A stretch of 64,000 nucleotides of DNA from CBDDKW01 sp965230425 (GTDB taxonomy: Bacteria > Pseudomonadota > Gammaproteobacteria > UBA1113): positions 1-64,000 of the forward strand of contig CBDDKW010000024.1 in assembly GCA_965230425.1 (NCBI GenBank). Reading direction: 5' to 3'. Below are positions 9,437 to 18,904 of this stretch, piece after piece. The position numbers were made by a program, and so were the translations under genes. Position 1 is the stretch's first letter. Every line of letters begins with the position of its first letter. The notes beneath the pieces were generated by a model. That model was given only the letters and a program-made list of their open reading frames with translations, made no database searches and was not told the origin of the DNA.

Positions 9437-10207
9437 TCACTTTTTAAGCCAGCTCACAGCCATACCATTGTCATAACGCATATCCACGATAGCATTCTGC
9501 TGCGCATGGCCTGCATAAATTTTCTTGTAAGCACTAATAAAGTGCACTAAACGTCCAATGACATCTTCACGCCCTAGCTGTAGCTGGGTACCATCGCTCA
9601 ATTTTAACTGCCATGCCAATCGTGGCGATAATACCAAAGAATCAATCTGTAATTTTAATGGTTTTAGCAAGGCAAGCATTTCTTGGTAACGCTGCATGAC
9701 TTCTTTTTCTTGATCCGCAGGCCCTGATAGCTCAGGTATGCCTACTGGCAAAGTCCCCTTTGCCGGTGTAATCACTTGGCCCGACTCCACGATGACGGTG
9801 TTATGGTTCCACAGAGCTACGGGTTCATGCTCTTGTAAAGTAATGCTGACTTTATCTGGCCAATGGCGTCTTACATTGGCATGAGCAACCCAGGGTAATT
9901 GCTCTACTTCATGCTTGATTGCAGCCACATTCAGGGCAAAAAAACTTTTATCAACAAAAGGCAAAAGATGGGCTTTAAGAATCTCTGGGTTTGTGTACTG
10001 ATAATCACCACTGACGGTCACATTGTTAATAGGGTAAGAACGGGCGCTGGTCATATGACAATACAACCAAATACAAATACTGGTCAGTAAAGCAACAATA
10101 GAAATTTTGGTAAATTTTTGCCAATTAATAGGACGACTTTGAGATCCAACACTGCGCTGTGCCGTTTGGGAACGCTTTGTATTTAATATCCCCAATATTC
10201 TTCCCAT
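9437..10207 (-). CDS. ftsQ: Cell division protein FtsQ
   Basis: Single-pass inner-membrane divisome protein, about 256 aa from the chosen start. After a basic cytosolic tail comes a transmembrane helix (ISIVALLTSICIWLYCHM). A POTRA domain follows (YPINNVTVSGDYQYTNPEILKA... WVAHANVRRHWPDKVSITLQEHEPVA), then the FtsQ beta domain. An in-frame ATG at 10279 would add 24 residues but has no close ribosome-binding site. The ATG at 10207 has AAAGGA nine bases upstream and is preferred. In many gammaproteobacteria ddl sits directly before ftsQ; here murB does, and ddl is absent. Confidence 0.93.
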   Translation of the reverse strand: MGRILGILNTKRSQTAQRSVGSQSRPINWQKFTKISIVALLTSICIWLYCHMTSARSYPINNVTVSGDYQYTNPEILKAHLLPFVDKSFFALNVAAIKHEVEQLPWVAHANVRRHWPDKVSITLQEHEPVALWNHNTVIVESGQVITPAKGTLPVGIPELSGPADQEKEVMQRYQEMLALLKPLKLQIDSLVLSPRLAWQLKLSDGTQLQLGREDVIGRLVHFISAYKKIYAGHAQQNAIVDMRYDNGMAVSWLKK

Positions 10208-10317
10208 GCCTACTTGTCCTTTTGTCGCAATGACATTCCCAACAACAACCAGAGACGATTGTAATTTTTTCTCCCACATTTGACAAATTTTATCGGCACT
10301 TTCTTGTAATTTATTGG

Positions 10318-11211
10318 CTACTTGCCCAATATATGTACTTCCGTGATCAAACGAATGCCACTTTTTTGTTCAACCACATCAGCAACATGCGAAATTAGCG
10401 ATTCTATATCTGCGGCAGTTGCTGTACCTTCATTCACAATAAAATTGGCATGCTTTTCTGAAACCCTGGCACCGCCGATACTGAAGCCTTTTAAACCACA
10501 GTGCTCAATCAAACGGGCAGAATAATCACCAGGTGGATTTCTGAACACGGAACCGCCGGTTGGTTCACTGGTGGGCTGAGTACGCGCCCGCCTATCCAGC
10601 AATTCTCTTATTTTTTGTAAGGATGCCTCTCGTTCGCCCTGTTGCAATTGCAAGTAACCCGCTACGAACCATTCATTGGCCGGGCTTTCCACATAACGAT
10701 ACTCCACATGAAAGTCATCCGCAGGCCGACATTGAATATGTCCTTGGCGGTTAATTGTTTCAACCTTAGCCGCATGCTCCCACGTTTCGCTGCCATGACA
10801 GCCTGCATTCATGGCCAAAGCACCTCCCATGGTACCAGGCACACCGGCTAAAAATTCAGCACCCTCTAGGCCTTGGCGAGCACAAAAACGTGCAACTTGG
10901 GCACAAGAAACACCAGCCTCTGCTCGTACTAAGCCATCTTCCAGTACGGATAATTGTTTAAGTTTGCCTAGTGGTGCAATCACCACACCTGGTAATCCCT
11001 GATCTCTGATCAAGGTATTACTACCCAAACCTAACCACACCACTGGATATTCAGCCGGTAAATGCTGAAGAAACGTGGCTAAATCGTCTAAATCCGCAGG
11101 CTGAAAAAAATATTCGGCAGGTCCACCCACTTTCCAAGTAGTAAAGTTATCAAGACTCACATTGGCTTGTAATTTACCACGATAAAGACCCTGCATTTGT
11201 TCCATTAACAC
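10318..11211 (-). CDS. murB: UDP-N-acetylenolpyruvoylglucosamine reductase MurB
   Basis: 297 aa flavoprotein that reduces UDP-GlcNAc-enolpyruvate to UDP-MurNAc. FAD-binding motifs are TTWKVGGPAEYFF, WLGLGSNTLIRD and GVPGTMGGALAMNAG. The catalytic serine lies in GGSVFRNPPGDYSA and the late glutamate in ITEVHILG. Its short length and sequence fit the type II MurB class rather than the longer E. coli form. It starts with GTG; AGGGG lies six bases upstream and overlaps the murC stop region, so translation is probably coupled to murC. Its place between murC and ftsQ is typical of Legionella/Coxiella-like clusters. Confidence 0.96.
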   Translation of the reverse strand: MLMEQMQGLYRGKLQANVSLDNFTTWKVGGPAEYFFQPADLDDLATFLQHLPAEYPVVWLGLGSNTLIRDQGLPGVVIAPLGKLKQLSVLEDGLVRAEAGVSCAQVARFCARQGLEGAEFLAGVPGTMGGALAMNAGCHGSETWEHAAKVETINRQGHIQCRPADDFHVEYRYVESPANEWFVAGYLQLQQGEREASLQKIRELLDRRARTQPTSEPTGGSVFRNPPGDYSARLIEHCGLKGFSIGGARVSEKHANFIVNEGTATAADIESLISHVADVVEQKSGIRLITEVHILGK

Positions 11212-11214
11212 GGT

Positions 11215-12654
11215 TTACCCCTGCCCATCGAATTGTAAATTTGCAGCTAATTTAGCAGCGATAGCACCAATATTGCCTGCACCCTGCGTTAGCAAAATGT
11301 CATTATCTTTTAATACTGTTTGCAACACTGAAAACAAATCATCGCCCTTACCAACAAAAATAGGATCAACACGACCACGTTGACGAATAGTCCGGCATAA
11401 GCTTCGGCTATCTGCTCCCTTAATAGGTTCCTCGCCCGCAGGGTACACTTCTAACATTAATAAGACATCAACCTCAGATAATACTTGTGAAAAATCTTCA
11501 AATAAATCTCGCGTACGGGTAAAACGATGCGGTTGATAGGTCATCACTAAACGCCGATCAGGCCAAGCTGCTCGAATAGCTTGTATTGTCGCCGCCACTT
11601 CACGAGGATGATGGCCATAATCATCAATCATTAAGACTCGGCCTTGTTCTATCATAAACTCACCATACATTTGGAAACGTCGGCCTATACCTGCGAAATT
11701 CGCCAAAGAATGTGCAATGGCCTTGTCACTGACACCCACCTCAGTAGCAATAGCAATAGCCGCCAAAGCATTTAACACATTATGGCGTCCCGGTAAGTTT
11801 AAAGTTATGTCTAATTTGGAGTCCTGCTGTTTACGCAGTACAGTAAAATGATTTTGTGTCCCCATTTGTTGGTGATCTAAGGCTTGAAAATCCGCATCCT
11901 CAGCAAAACCATAAGTGACTACAGGCCGCGAAATATCAGGTAATAAATCTCTCACTACAGGATCATCAACACATAGTGCCGCCAGCCCATAAAAAGGGAT
12001 ATGGTGTAAGAATTTCTCGAAAGTCTTACGCAAGACAGAAAAATCACCATTGTATGTTTCCATGTGATCGGCATCAATATTAGTGACAACAGCCATCATG
12101 GGTTTCAAATATAAAAATGACGCATCACTTTCATCTGCCTCAGCCACTAAATATTGACTCGCACCTAAACGTGCATTCGCGCCCGCACTATTCAACAAAC
12201 CACCAATCACAAAAGTAGGATCTAAATCACCTTCAGCTAGTATACTCGCAATTAAACTGGTTGTAGTCGTCTTACCATGAGTACCTGCCACAGCAATACC
12301 ATGACGAAAACGCATTAATTCCGCTAACATTTCCGCGCGCGGTACAACCGGGATCCGCAATTCACGGGCAGCTATTACCTCAGGATTATCATCAGGAATA
12401 GCCGTAGATATCACAACCACATCAACATTATTTACATGTTCATGAGCATGGCCTTGGTACATGACAACACCCTGTTCTCGCAAACGCTCTGTAGTCGGGC
12501 TTTTCGCCATATCGGAACCAGAAATACTGTAGCCTTGATTCAGCAATACTTCGGCTATCCCGCTCATACCAGCGCCACCAATACCAACGAAATGAATATG
12601 CTTGGTTCGACCTAATAAGGGTAAATCAACGCGATGATTAAGGACTTCAGTCAC
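11215..12654 (-). CDS. murC: UDP-N-acetylmuramate--L-alanine ligase MurC
   Basis: 479 aa Mur ligase adding L-Ala to UDP-MurNAc. It has the N-terminal Rossmann-like segment HFVGIGGAGMSGIAEVL, the ATP loop VAGTHGKTTTTSLIAS, the central domain motif EADESDASFLYL and the C-terminal domain with DDYGHHPREVAAT. Length and all three domains are normal. It overlaps murG by eight bases and is followed by murB after three bases, so it belongs to one tightly packed transcript. Assignment is certain. Confidence 0.98.
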   Translation of the reverse strand: MTEVLNHRVDLPLLGRTKHIHFVGIGGAGMSGIAEVLLNQGYSISGSDMAKSPTTERLREQGVVMYQGHAHEHVNNVDVVVISTAIPDDNPEVIAARELRIPVVPRAEMLAELMRFRHGIAVAGTHGKTTTTSLIASILAEGDLDPTFVIGGLLNSAGANARLGASQYLVAEADESDASFLYLKPMMAVVTNIDADHMETYNGDFSVLRKTFEKFLHHIPFYGLAALCVDDPVVRDLLPDISRPVVTYGFAEDADFQALDHQQMGTQNHFTVLRKQQDSKLDITLNLPGRHNVLNALAAIAIATEVGVSDKAIAHSLANFAGIGRRFQMYGEFMIEQGRVLMIDDYGHHPREVAATIQAIRAAWPDRRLVMTYQPHRFTRTRDLFEDFSQVLSEVDVLLMLEVYPAGEEPIKGADSRSLCRTIRQRGRVDPIFVGKGDDLFSVLQTVLKDNDILLTQGAGNIGAIAAKLAANLQFDGQG

Positions 12655-13735
12655 GACACACTCCTAAACAAGCATCAACGATTGTCTGTGCAGCATCACG
12701 CTTTGCGAGCTGATAGGCAGCTTGGGCATAGTGTAATCGTTGTTGCGGTTGTTGAATAAATTTTTCTAAATGATGGACTAATTTATCACTGCTTAATTCT
12801 GCCTGCGGTAAGAGGATCCCCGCTCCAGCCTCTACTAAAAACTTTGCATTACGAGTTTGATGATCATCCACAGCCTGAGGAAAAGGGATTAAAATACTTC
12901 CCAAACCAACAGCCGCTAATTCAGCAACGGTAGTCGCACCCGCCCGACAAATCACAAAGTCAGCCCATGCATAGGCAGCCGCCATATCATCAATAAATGC
13001 CTCAACACGTACTGTTAATTGTCTATCTGCATAAGCTTGTTTAACTGCCTCATAATCTAATTGTCCAGTTTGATGCCATAGAGAAAATTCTTGGTCTGGA
13101 AATTTTTGCTTTAATTGCAGCAAAGCATCAGGTATCACCGTATTCACTGCTCGCGCACCTTGGCTACCACCTAAAATTAATAAATGCAGTTTTTGCGTAC
13201 GCGGTGAAAAACGCTGCTCCGGCTCAGGTAATGCTAAAATATCCTTACGTAGGGGATTACCGCTGTAGGATACTTTTTTCTTTAGCTGAAAACTCTCTGG
13301 AAAAGATTCTAATACAGACTTCGCCCAACGCGCTAAAATACGATTCGTCATACCTGGCACGGTATTCTGCTCATGGATCACTAAGGGATACCTTAACAAG
13401 TAAGCAGCCAATCCCCCTGGCCCACTAGCATAACCTCCCATACCAATCACCACCGCAGGCTTAAGGTGTCGTAAAATAGCCATGGACTGCAACAGTGATC
13501 TGATTAACTGCCACGGCGCTAATAACTTACGCAAGACACCATGACCACGAACACCACGGACACTAATAGCATGAAAGGGGATCGCCGCTTGAGTGGTAGC
13601 GCGTGCTTCAAAACTATCACGTGTACCAAGCCAGGCAATTTTATAGCCGCGCTGACTAAACTCTTCCGCAATCGCTAAACCTGGCATCACATGTCCACCA
13701 GTACCGCCCGCCATAATCACCACAGTTTTTGTCAT
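12647..13735 (-). CDS. murG: Lipid II synthase MurG
   Basis: 362 aa GT-B glycosyltransferase that adds GlcNAc to lipid I at the cytosolic face of the membrane, giving lipid II. Visible are the N-terminal glycine loop MAGGTGGHVMPGLAIA, the IGMGGYASGPGGLAAYL segment, HEQNTVPGMTNR, the C-domain LLILGGSQGARAVN, and the UDP-GlcNAc site CRAGATTVAELAAVGLGSILIPFP. It overlaps ftsW by four bases and murC by eight, consistent with translational coupling. Certain. Confidence 0.98.
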   Translation of the reverse strand: MTKTVVIMAGGTGGHVMPGLAIAEEFSQRGYKIAWLGTRDSFEARATTQAAIPFHAISVRGVRGHGVLRKLLAPWQLIRSLLQSMAILRHLKPAVVIGMGGYASGPGGLAAYLLRYPLVIHEQNTVPGMTNRILARWAKSVLESFPESFQLKKKVSYSGNPLRKDILALPEPEQRFSPRTQKLHLLILGGSQGARAVNTVIPDALLQLKQKFPDQEFSLWHQTGQLDYEAVKQAYADRQLTVRVEAFIDDMAAAYAWADFVICRAGATTVAELAAVGLGSILIPFPQAVDDHQTRNAKFLVEAGAGILLPQAELSSDKLVHHLEKFIQQPQQRLHYAQAAYQLAKRDAAQTIVDACLGVCRD

Positions 13736-14913
13736 ACGGCCCCTCTATGCTTATCCTGCATGGCATGCTTACGCGACTCGTGATCAATACGAAAGAGAAT
13801 ACCCAACATCATACAATTCACTAGCATGCTACTACCACCATAGCTAATAAAAGGCAGCGTCAAGCCTTTAGTAGGTAATACACCTAAATTAACGCCCATA
13901 TTAACCATCGCTTGGAAGGCCAACCATAAACCGAACCCAAAGGCTAAATAAGCCGCAAAATAAAACCGTTGTGTAAATGCCCGGTAAGCAATACGCATCA
14001 CACAAGCCACTAACAGAATAAATAAACCCATCACTACTAAGATACCAAACAAACCTAATTCTTCAGCAATTACTGCAAACAAAAAATCCGTATGAGCCTC
14101 TGGTAAATAAAATAATTTTTGGATACTGTCACCTAAGCCAACACCAAACCAACTACCCCGCCCAAAGGCGATCAATGATTGTGTTAATTGGTAGCCACTG
14201 CCGAATTGATTCGCCCACGGATCTAAGAATGATGTTAATCGTTGCAAGCGATAAGCTGAGGTTAACGCCATATAGGTAAAACCAGAACCAACTAATGCCA
14301 CTAAAACTAGAAAATGCCTTAACTTCACCCCAGCAATAAATAACATCCCCAATGCCGCAGTAAAAATTACCACCGTCGCTCCAAAATCAGGTTCGCTCAG
14401 CAGTAACCCTGCAATGATCAGTAATAATAAAAATGGTTTTATAAACCCACTGGCTTGATTACGCACCTCATCGCCATGGCGCTGCAAATAGCCCGCCAAA
14501 TAAATAATAAAAAATAACTTCGCTAATTCAGATACTTGAAAACCTAGACCCGCAAAGCCCAGCCAACGCATACTACCATTTACTTGATGTCCGATACCTG
14601 GGATTAATACCAACGTCAAAAGCACAAAGATCGAACACAACAAAACACCGCCAGATTTTTCCCAAAATGATAAGGACACACGGTATAAAGCAAAACCAAT
14701 AACTAAGCCTAAACCTAAATAAATACTTTGACGCAGCAAATAGTGAAAAGAACCACCGTACTGACGATCAGAAATCACCATTGATGCAGAACTGACCATA
14801 ATCAAACCGATAGCGATTAAGCAAATAATGGCAGTGATCAACAAGCGGTCATGACCTGGACCTTGCAAGACAGTTTTACCAGAAGATGCCGCCACAGGCG
14901 TGCTATAACTCAT
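13732..14913 (-). CDS. ftsW: Septal peptidoglycan polymerase FtsW
   Basis: 393 aa SEDS-family inner-membrane glycosyltransferase that polymerises lipid II at the septum together with FtsI. About ten hydrophobic helices are visible, with family signatures NGSMRWLGFAGLGFQVSELAKL, SEPDFGATVV, the long periplasmic loop with QLTQSLIAFGRGSWFGVGLG and the end motif LTLPFISYGGSSML. The N-terminal tail of about 25 residues is cytosolic. It overlaps murD by 11 bases. Its partner FtsI is encoded in the same cluster. Certain. Confidence 0.98.
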   Translation of the reverse strand: MSYSTPVAASSGKTVLQGPGHDRLLITAIICLIAIGLIMVSSASMVISDRQYGGSFHYLLRQSIYLGLGLVIGFALYRVSLSFWEKSGGVLLCSIFVLLTLVLIPGIGHQVNGSMRWLGFAGLGFQVSELAKLFFIIYLAGYLQRHGDEVRNQASGFIKPFLLLLIIAGLLLSEPDFGATVVIFTAALGMLFIAGVKLRHFLVLVALVGSGFTYMALTSAYRLQRLTSFLDPWANQFGSGYQLTQSLIAFGRGSWFGVGLGDSIQKLFYLPEAHTDFLFAVIAEELGLFGILVVMGLFILLVACVMRIAYRAFTQRFYFAAYLAFGFGLWLAFQAMVNMGVNLGVLPTKGLTLPFISYGGSSMLVNCMMLGILFRIDHESRKHAMQDKHRGAV

Positions 14914-16318
14914 TCACTGTATCCTTAACCAATGCACAAAACTGCTCACCACGATCAGCATAACTTTTAAACATATCAAAACTCGCACAAATAGGTGATA
15001 GTAATACAATATCGCCAGGCTGTGCTTGTGCTGCAGCTAATCTGACTGCTTGCGCTAAATCTTGCGCATGTACAATATCGGTCACCACCGCTAGTGATGC
15101 GGCAATCGCTGCTGCATCCTGTCCAAATAGTATCGCGCTTCGCACATATTGGCTAGTAGCGCTGTGCAATGGCTGAAAATCTCCCCCCTTCGCCAAGCCA
15201 CCAGCCAATAAAATGATTTTACCTTTAATTGTCGGGCCTAAGCCCTCCAATGCAGCCAAGGTGGCACCAACATTTGTACCTTTGGAATCATTGTACCAAG
15301 TCACGCCATTTTGCTCGGCTACCCACTGACAACGATGTGCCAATCCTGGAAATGCAGTTAATGCGTCTATCATAGCAGGTAAAGCTAATCCACAAGCATG
15401 ACCAATGGCCAAAGCCGCGACAGCATTCGCCCAATTATGTCGACCTTGAATTTTTAACGCCGACACTGGCACTATATTTTCTTCGCCATAGGCAATAAAA
15501 TACTGACCATTATCAGCGCGCAGGCCAAATTCACCCGCCAAAGGCGCATCATTAGAAAATTGTACGGTATGAGCAGCTTGATTGGGGGCTTGCACCCACG
15601 TGGCTTGGTCCTGTTTATTGATCACAGCACAGTGGCAATCTTGATAAATGCGTTGCTTAGTTGCAGCATACTCTGCCACATCCACATAGCGATCCATATG
15701 GTCAGGGGAAATATTTAAAACTGTCGCTACTTTTGTTTGCAAACTATGAGTTAACTCTAATTGAACATTAGAGACTTCCAATACATATAAATCAGCAGGA
15801 GCTGCTAACAACAAGTCCAATGCGGGCGTGCCAATATTACCGCCCACTTGCACATTCACCCCTGCAGCACGCGCTAACTCACCTACCAAAGCTGTCACCG
15901 TGCTCTTTGCATTAGTCCCAGTAATGGCGACGACATCAGCAGACACAGCGCGGGCAAATAATTCAATATCACCAATACAGGGAATACCGCGTTGCTGACA
16001 TTCATGAATCACATCTTCAATGATACTCGGTATCATATTTTCAGCATGACACTTTGCTAGGCTGGGTTCAGCCACATAAGTACCAGGACTGAGTACTAAC
16101 TCTGTGGCAGCCAGCATTAATTCACGGGAGAAATGCCCCAACACACAGGGCACATTTGGAAATTGTTCACGTAGCTCGGTTAAGCCTGGTGGCTCATCAC
16201 GACTATCATTAACAATGACAGGATAACCTAAAGAAACTAGATGGCGCACGCATGATAAACCTGTTGGTCCTAAACCAACCACAACCCGCGCATCGGCAGG
16301 AACCTCTACCTGTGCCAT
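14903..16318 (-). CDS. murD: UDP-N-acetylmuramoylalanine--D-glutamate ligase MurD
   Basis: 471 aa Mur ligase adding D-Glu to UDP-MurNAc-L-Ala. The ATP loop reads AITGTNAKSTVTALVGELA, with Ala in place of Gly in the GTNGK consensus, a variant known in MurD proteins of several gammaproteobacteria. Also visible are the metal-site motif NISPDHMDRY, the GRHNWANAVAALAIG helix and the C-terminal WYNDSKGTNVGATLAAL. It begins nine bases after mraY and overlaps ftsW. Length is slightly above the E. coli enzyme (438 aa). Identification is firm. Confidence 0.96.
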   Translation of the reverse strand: MAQVEVPADARVVVGLGPTGLSCVRHLVSLGYPVIVNDSRDEPPGLTELREQFPNVPCVLGHFSRELMLAATELVLSPGTYVAEPSLAKCHAENMIPSIIEDVIHECQQRGIPCIGDIELFARAVSADVVAITGTNAKSTVTALVGELARAAGVNVQVGGNIGTPALDLLLAAPADLYVLEVSNVQLELTHSLQTKVATVLNISPDHMDRYVDVAEYAATKQRIYQDCHCAVINKQDQATWVQAPNQAAHTVQFSNDAPLAGEFGLRADNGQYFIAYGEENIVPVSALKIQGRHNWANAVAALAIGHACGLALPAMIDALTAFPGLAHRCQWVAEQNGVTWYNDSKGTNVGATLAALEGLGPTIKGKIILLAGGLAKGGDFQPLHSATSQYVRSAILFGQDAAAIAASLAVVTDIVHAQDLAQAVRLAAAQAQPGDIVLLSPICASFDMFKSYADRGEQFCALVKDTVNEL

Positions 16319-16327
16319 TAATAATCC

Positions 16328-17413
16328 TTACCTTAATTTCAAACTCGACAAGCCCAGCAACACTAAAATCACCGTAATAATCCAAAACCGTACAATCACC
16401 TTAGGCTCTGCCCACCCTTTCAATTCAAAATGATGATGCAAAGGCGCCATACGAAAAATACGCTTACCACCCGTGGCTTTAAAATACCCTACCTGCAAAA
16501 CCACAGATAAAGTTTCTACGACAAAAATACCACCCATAATAAATAGCACTAACTCTTGACGCACGATTACCGCCACAATACCCAATGCTGCACCTAAGGA
16601 TAAAGATCCCACATCCCCCATAAATACTTCAGCAGGATAAGTGTTAAACCACAAAAACCCTAGTCCTGCCCCCACTAAGGCCGCACAGAACACTGCCATT
16701 TCACCAGCACCCGGCACATAGGGGATCCATAAATAATGTGCGTAGTGAGCATTCCCCGTCAAATACGCAAAAATACCTAAGGCACCACCGACTAATACCG
16801 TCGGTAAGATTGCGAGTCCATCCAAACCATCGGTTAAATTCACTGCATTACTAGAGCCAACAATGACAAAATACGTTAAGACAATAAACATCAAACCTAG
16901 CTGAATATGGCCTTGTTTTAGAAAAGGTATCACCAATTGCGTCTCGGTGGCTGATGGGGCTAGAACAAATAAATAAACCGCTGCTAACAATCCTAAAACA
17001 GATTGCCAGAAATACTTCCAACGTCCAGGTAAGCCTTTGCTATTTTTTTTCACTAATTTGCGAAAATCATCAATATAACCAATAGCACCAAATCCAATCA
17101 CAATAAATAAGGTTAACCAAATATATCGATTACTCAGATCAGCCCAGAGCAATACTGCAATCGTGATCGCAAATAAAATTAATACCCCGCCCATAGTCGG
17201 TGTGCCGGCTTTTTCCAAATGTGACTGTGGACCATCATCGCGGATCATTTGTCCCACTTGGTATTGGGACAACCAACGGATCATTTTTGGTCCAGCTAAG
17301 ATAGCAATAGTGAGTGCTGTTAATGCTGCTAGAATAGCTCGCAGTGTAATATAGTGAAATACACCGAAACCATGATAAACATGTTCTAAGGATTGAGTTA
17401 ACCAATAAAGCAT
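16328..17413 (-). CDS. mraY: Phospho-N-acetylmuramoyl-pentapeptide transferase MraY
   Basis: 361 aa polytopic inner-membrane enzyme making lipid I from UDP-MurNAc-pentapeptide and undecaprenyl phosphate. It has about ten transmembrane helices and the signature loops: DDGPQSHLEKAGTPTMGGVL, IGYIDDFRKLVKKNSKGL with the catalytic DD pair, NAVNLTDGLDGLAI, EVFMGDVGSLSLG and FRMAPLHHHFELKGW. GAGGAAG precedes the ATG at good spacing. A 145-bp repeat-bearing gap separates it from murF, unusual inside an otherwise tightly packed dcw cluster. Certain. Confidence 0.98.
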   Translation of the reverse strand: MLYWLTQSLEHVYHGFGVFHYITLRAILAALTALTIAILAGPKMIRWLSQYQVGQMIRDDGPQSHLEKAGTPTMGGVLILFAITIAVLLWADLSNRYIWLTLFIVIGFGAIGYIDDFRKLVKKNSKGLPGRWKYFWQSVLGLLAAVYLFVLAPSATETQLVIPFLKQGHIQLGLMFIVLTYFVIVGSSNAVNLTDGLDGLAILPTVLVGGALGIFAYLTGNAHYAHYLWIPYVPGAGEMAVFCAALVGAGLGFLWFNTYPAEVFMGDVGSLSLGAALGIVAVIVRQELVLFIMGGIFVVETLSVVLQVGYFKATGGKRIFRMAPLHHHFELKGWAEPKVIVRFWIITVILVLLGLSSLKLR

Positions 17414-17558
17414 ATGCTTCCTCTTTACATTTTTTACTTTTTACCCTGTCGCTAAACCGTCAGCAGATTTCTCGCTACGCTCGCAATGACAACAAAGCTG
17501 CTGTGAATCCGAACAACGCGAGGGATCCCCTTATGCTTTGACTGACGATAACCATTGC
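17414..17558. repeat. Repeat-bearing gap inside the dcw cluster
   Basis: A 145-bp spacer between murF and mraY, where neighbouring genes are separated by only a few bases. It contains the stretch ATTTCTCGCTACGCTCGC followed by AATGACA (about 17467-17491). This composition is known from dispersed intergenic repeats of several intracellular bacteria. A TTGACT-like hexamer also occurs, but no clear promoter. I infer an inserted repeat; copies elsewhere in the genome would confirm it. Confidence 0.4.
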
Positions 17559-18899
17559 TCATTCGCCACTAATTGCTGCGACCACTTTTTCCATTTGCAT
17601 ACTCCGCGACCCTTTCACTAGTACACACATATTTTTTGTTAAATCACCCTGTAATTGTGCAATCAAATCCGCCTGCGTCTGAAAATGACATGCCCCAGGG
17701 CCAAATGCTTCAACCGTATGTTTCGCTAATTCACCCACGGCATATAATTTCTTCACACCGTATTGTTGTGCTTTTTCCGCTAACTGTTGATGATAAAAAG
17801 CCGCATTGTCACCCAACTCAGCCATATCACCCATCACAAACACTGCCTCCTGCTCACACTGAGCCAAGACCACCAGTGCCGCCTCCATGCTGAGAGGATT
17901 GGCATTATAAGTGTCATCAATGATTTGTGCACCACAGGCAGCCACTTTTTTTACTAATCGCTTGTTCACAGCACGCATATTCTGCAAACCCTGCTGGACA
18001 TTGTCCAAATTTGCTCCAGCACACAGACTCGCGGCTGCTGCAGCTAATGCATTCATCACATTATGTTCACCAATGACTGATAGCTGTACAGCCACTTCAC
18101 CCTTGGGAGTGATTAAATCAAAACCAATTTGCCCCTGTGCATCCACAACAATATTCTCAGCACGCACATCAGCCGTATCAGATAAACCAAAACTCACTTG
18201 CTGTTTATCTTGAGTAATACTCTGCCAGTAACTGAAATACTCATCATCTGCATTTAAAATCGCTGTACCCTGAGCCGTTAATCCCTGAAAAATTTCTCCC
18301 TTACCTTTCGCCACACCGGCTACATCACCAAAGCCCTCTAAATGCACAGCAGCGGCATTCGTAATCATAGCAATATCAGGTTGGGCAATATCAGTTAAAT
18401 AAGCAATTTCTTGTAAATGATTTGCGCCCATTTCGAGTACCGCATATTCATGTTCCTCTTGAATAGCCATCACCGTCACAGGTAAACCAAAGTCGTTATT
18501 CAACGTGCCCTCAGTGGCCAAAACATTGCCCGCACAACTTAAAATGCTCGCTATCATGGTTTTCGTAGTAGTTTTGCCACAACTGCCAGTAATACCAATC
18601 ACCGGTATGGTTAACTGTTGTCGATATGCCTTCGCCATCTGACCAAGTGCAATGCGTGTGTCTGGCACTAATAATTGGGGCAATTTTGTATCCGCAACTT
18701 TGCTCACCATAACCGCCGCGGCAAATTTTGCCTCAGCATCACGAATAAATTGATGACCATCAAAATTTGGCCCCTCTATGGCTACAAATAATTGTCCTAC
18801 TGCTAAAGTACGTGTATCAATACTGGCACTGGTAAAACGTGCATCACCATTAATGAGCCGTCCCCCAACTACAGTACTAAAATCCGATAACTTCTTCAT
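17559..18899 (-). CDS. murF: UDP-MurNAc-tripeptide--D-Ala-D-Ala ligase MurF
   Basis: 446 aa Mur ligase that adds the D-Ala-D-Ala dipeptide, completing UDP-MurNAc-pentapeptide. It shows the N-terminal SIDTRTLAVGQLFVAIEGPNFDGHQF domain, the ATP loop GITGSCGKTTTKTMIAS, the Mg-site TLNNDFGLPVTV and the C-terminal ligase domain with DDTYNANPLSMEAAL. Its substrate needs a Ddl ligase, which is not in this cluster. Six bases separate it from murE. Certain. Confidence 0.97.
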   Translation of the reverse strand: MKKLSDFSTVVGGRLINGDARFTSASIDTRTLAVGQLFVAIEGPNFDGHQFIRDAEAKFAAAVMVSKVADTKLPQLLVPDTRIALGQMAKAYRQQLTIPVIGITGSCGKTTTKTMIASILSCAGNVLATEGTLNNDFGLPVTVMAIQEEHEYAVLEMGANHLQEIAYLTDIAQPDIAMITNAAAVHLEGFGDVAGVAKGKGEIFQGLTAQGTAILNADDEYFSYWQSITQDKQQVSFGLSDTADVRAENIVVDAQGQIGFDLITPKGEVAVQLSVIGEHNVMNALAAAAASLCAGANLDNVQQGLQNMRAVNKRLVKKVAACGAQIIDDTYNANPLSMEAALVVLAQCEQEAVFVMGDMAELGDNAAFYHQQLAEKAQQYGVKKLYAVGELAKHTVEAFGPGACHFQTQADLIAQLQGDLTKNMCVLVKGSRSMQMEKVVAAISGE

Positions 18900-18904
18900 A
18901 ACTT

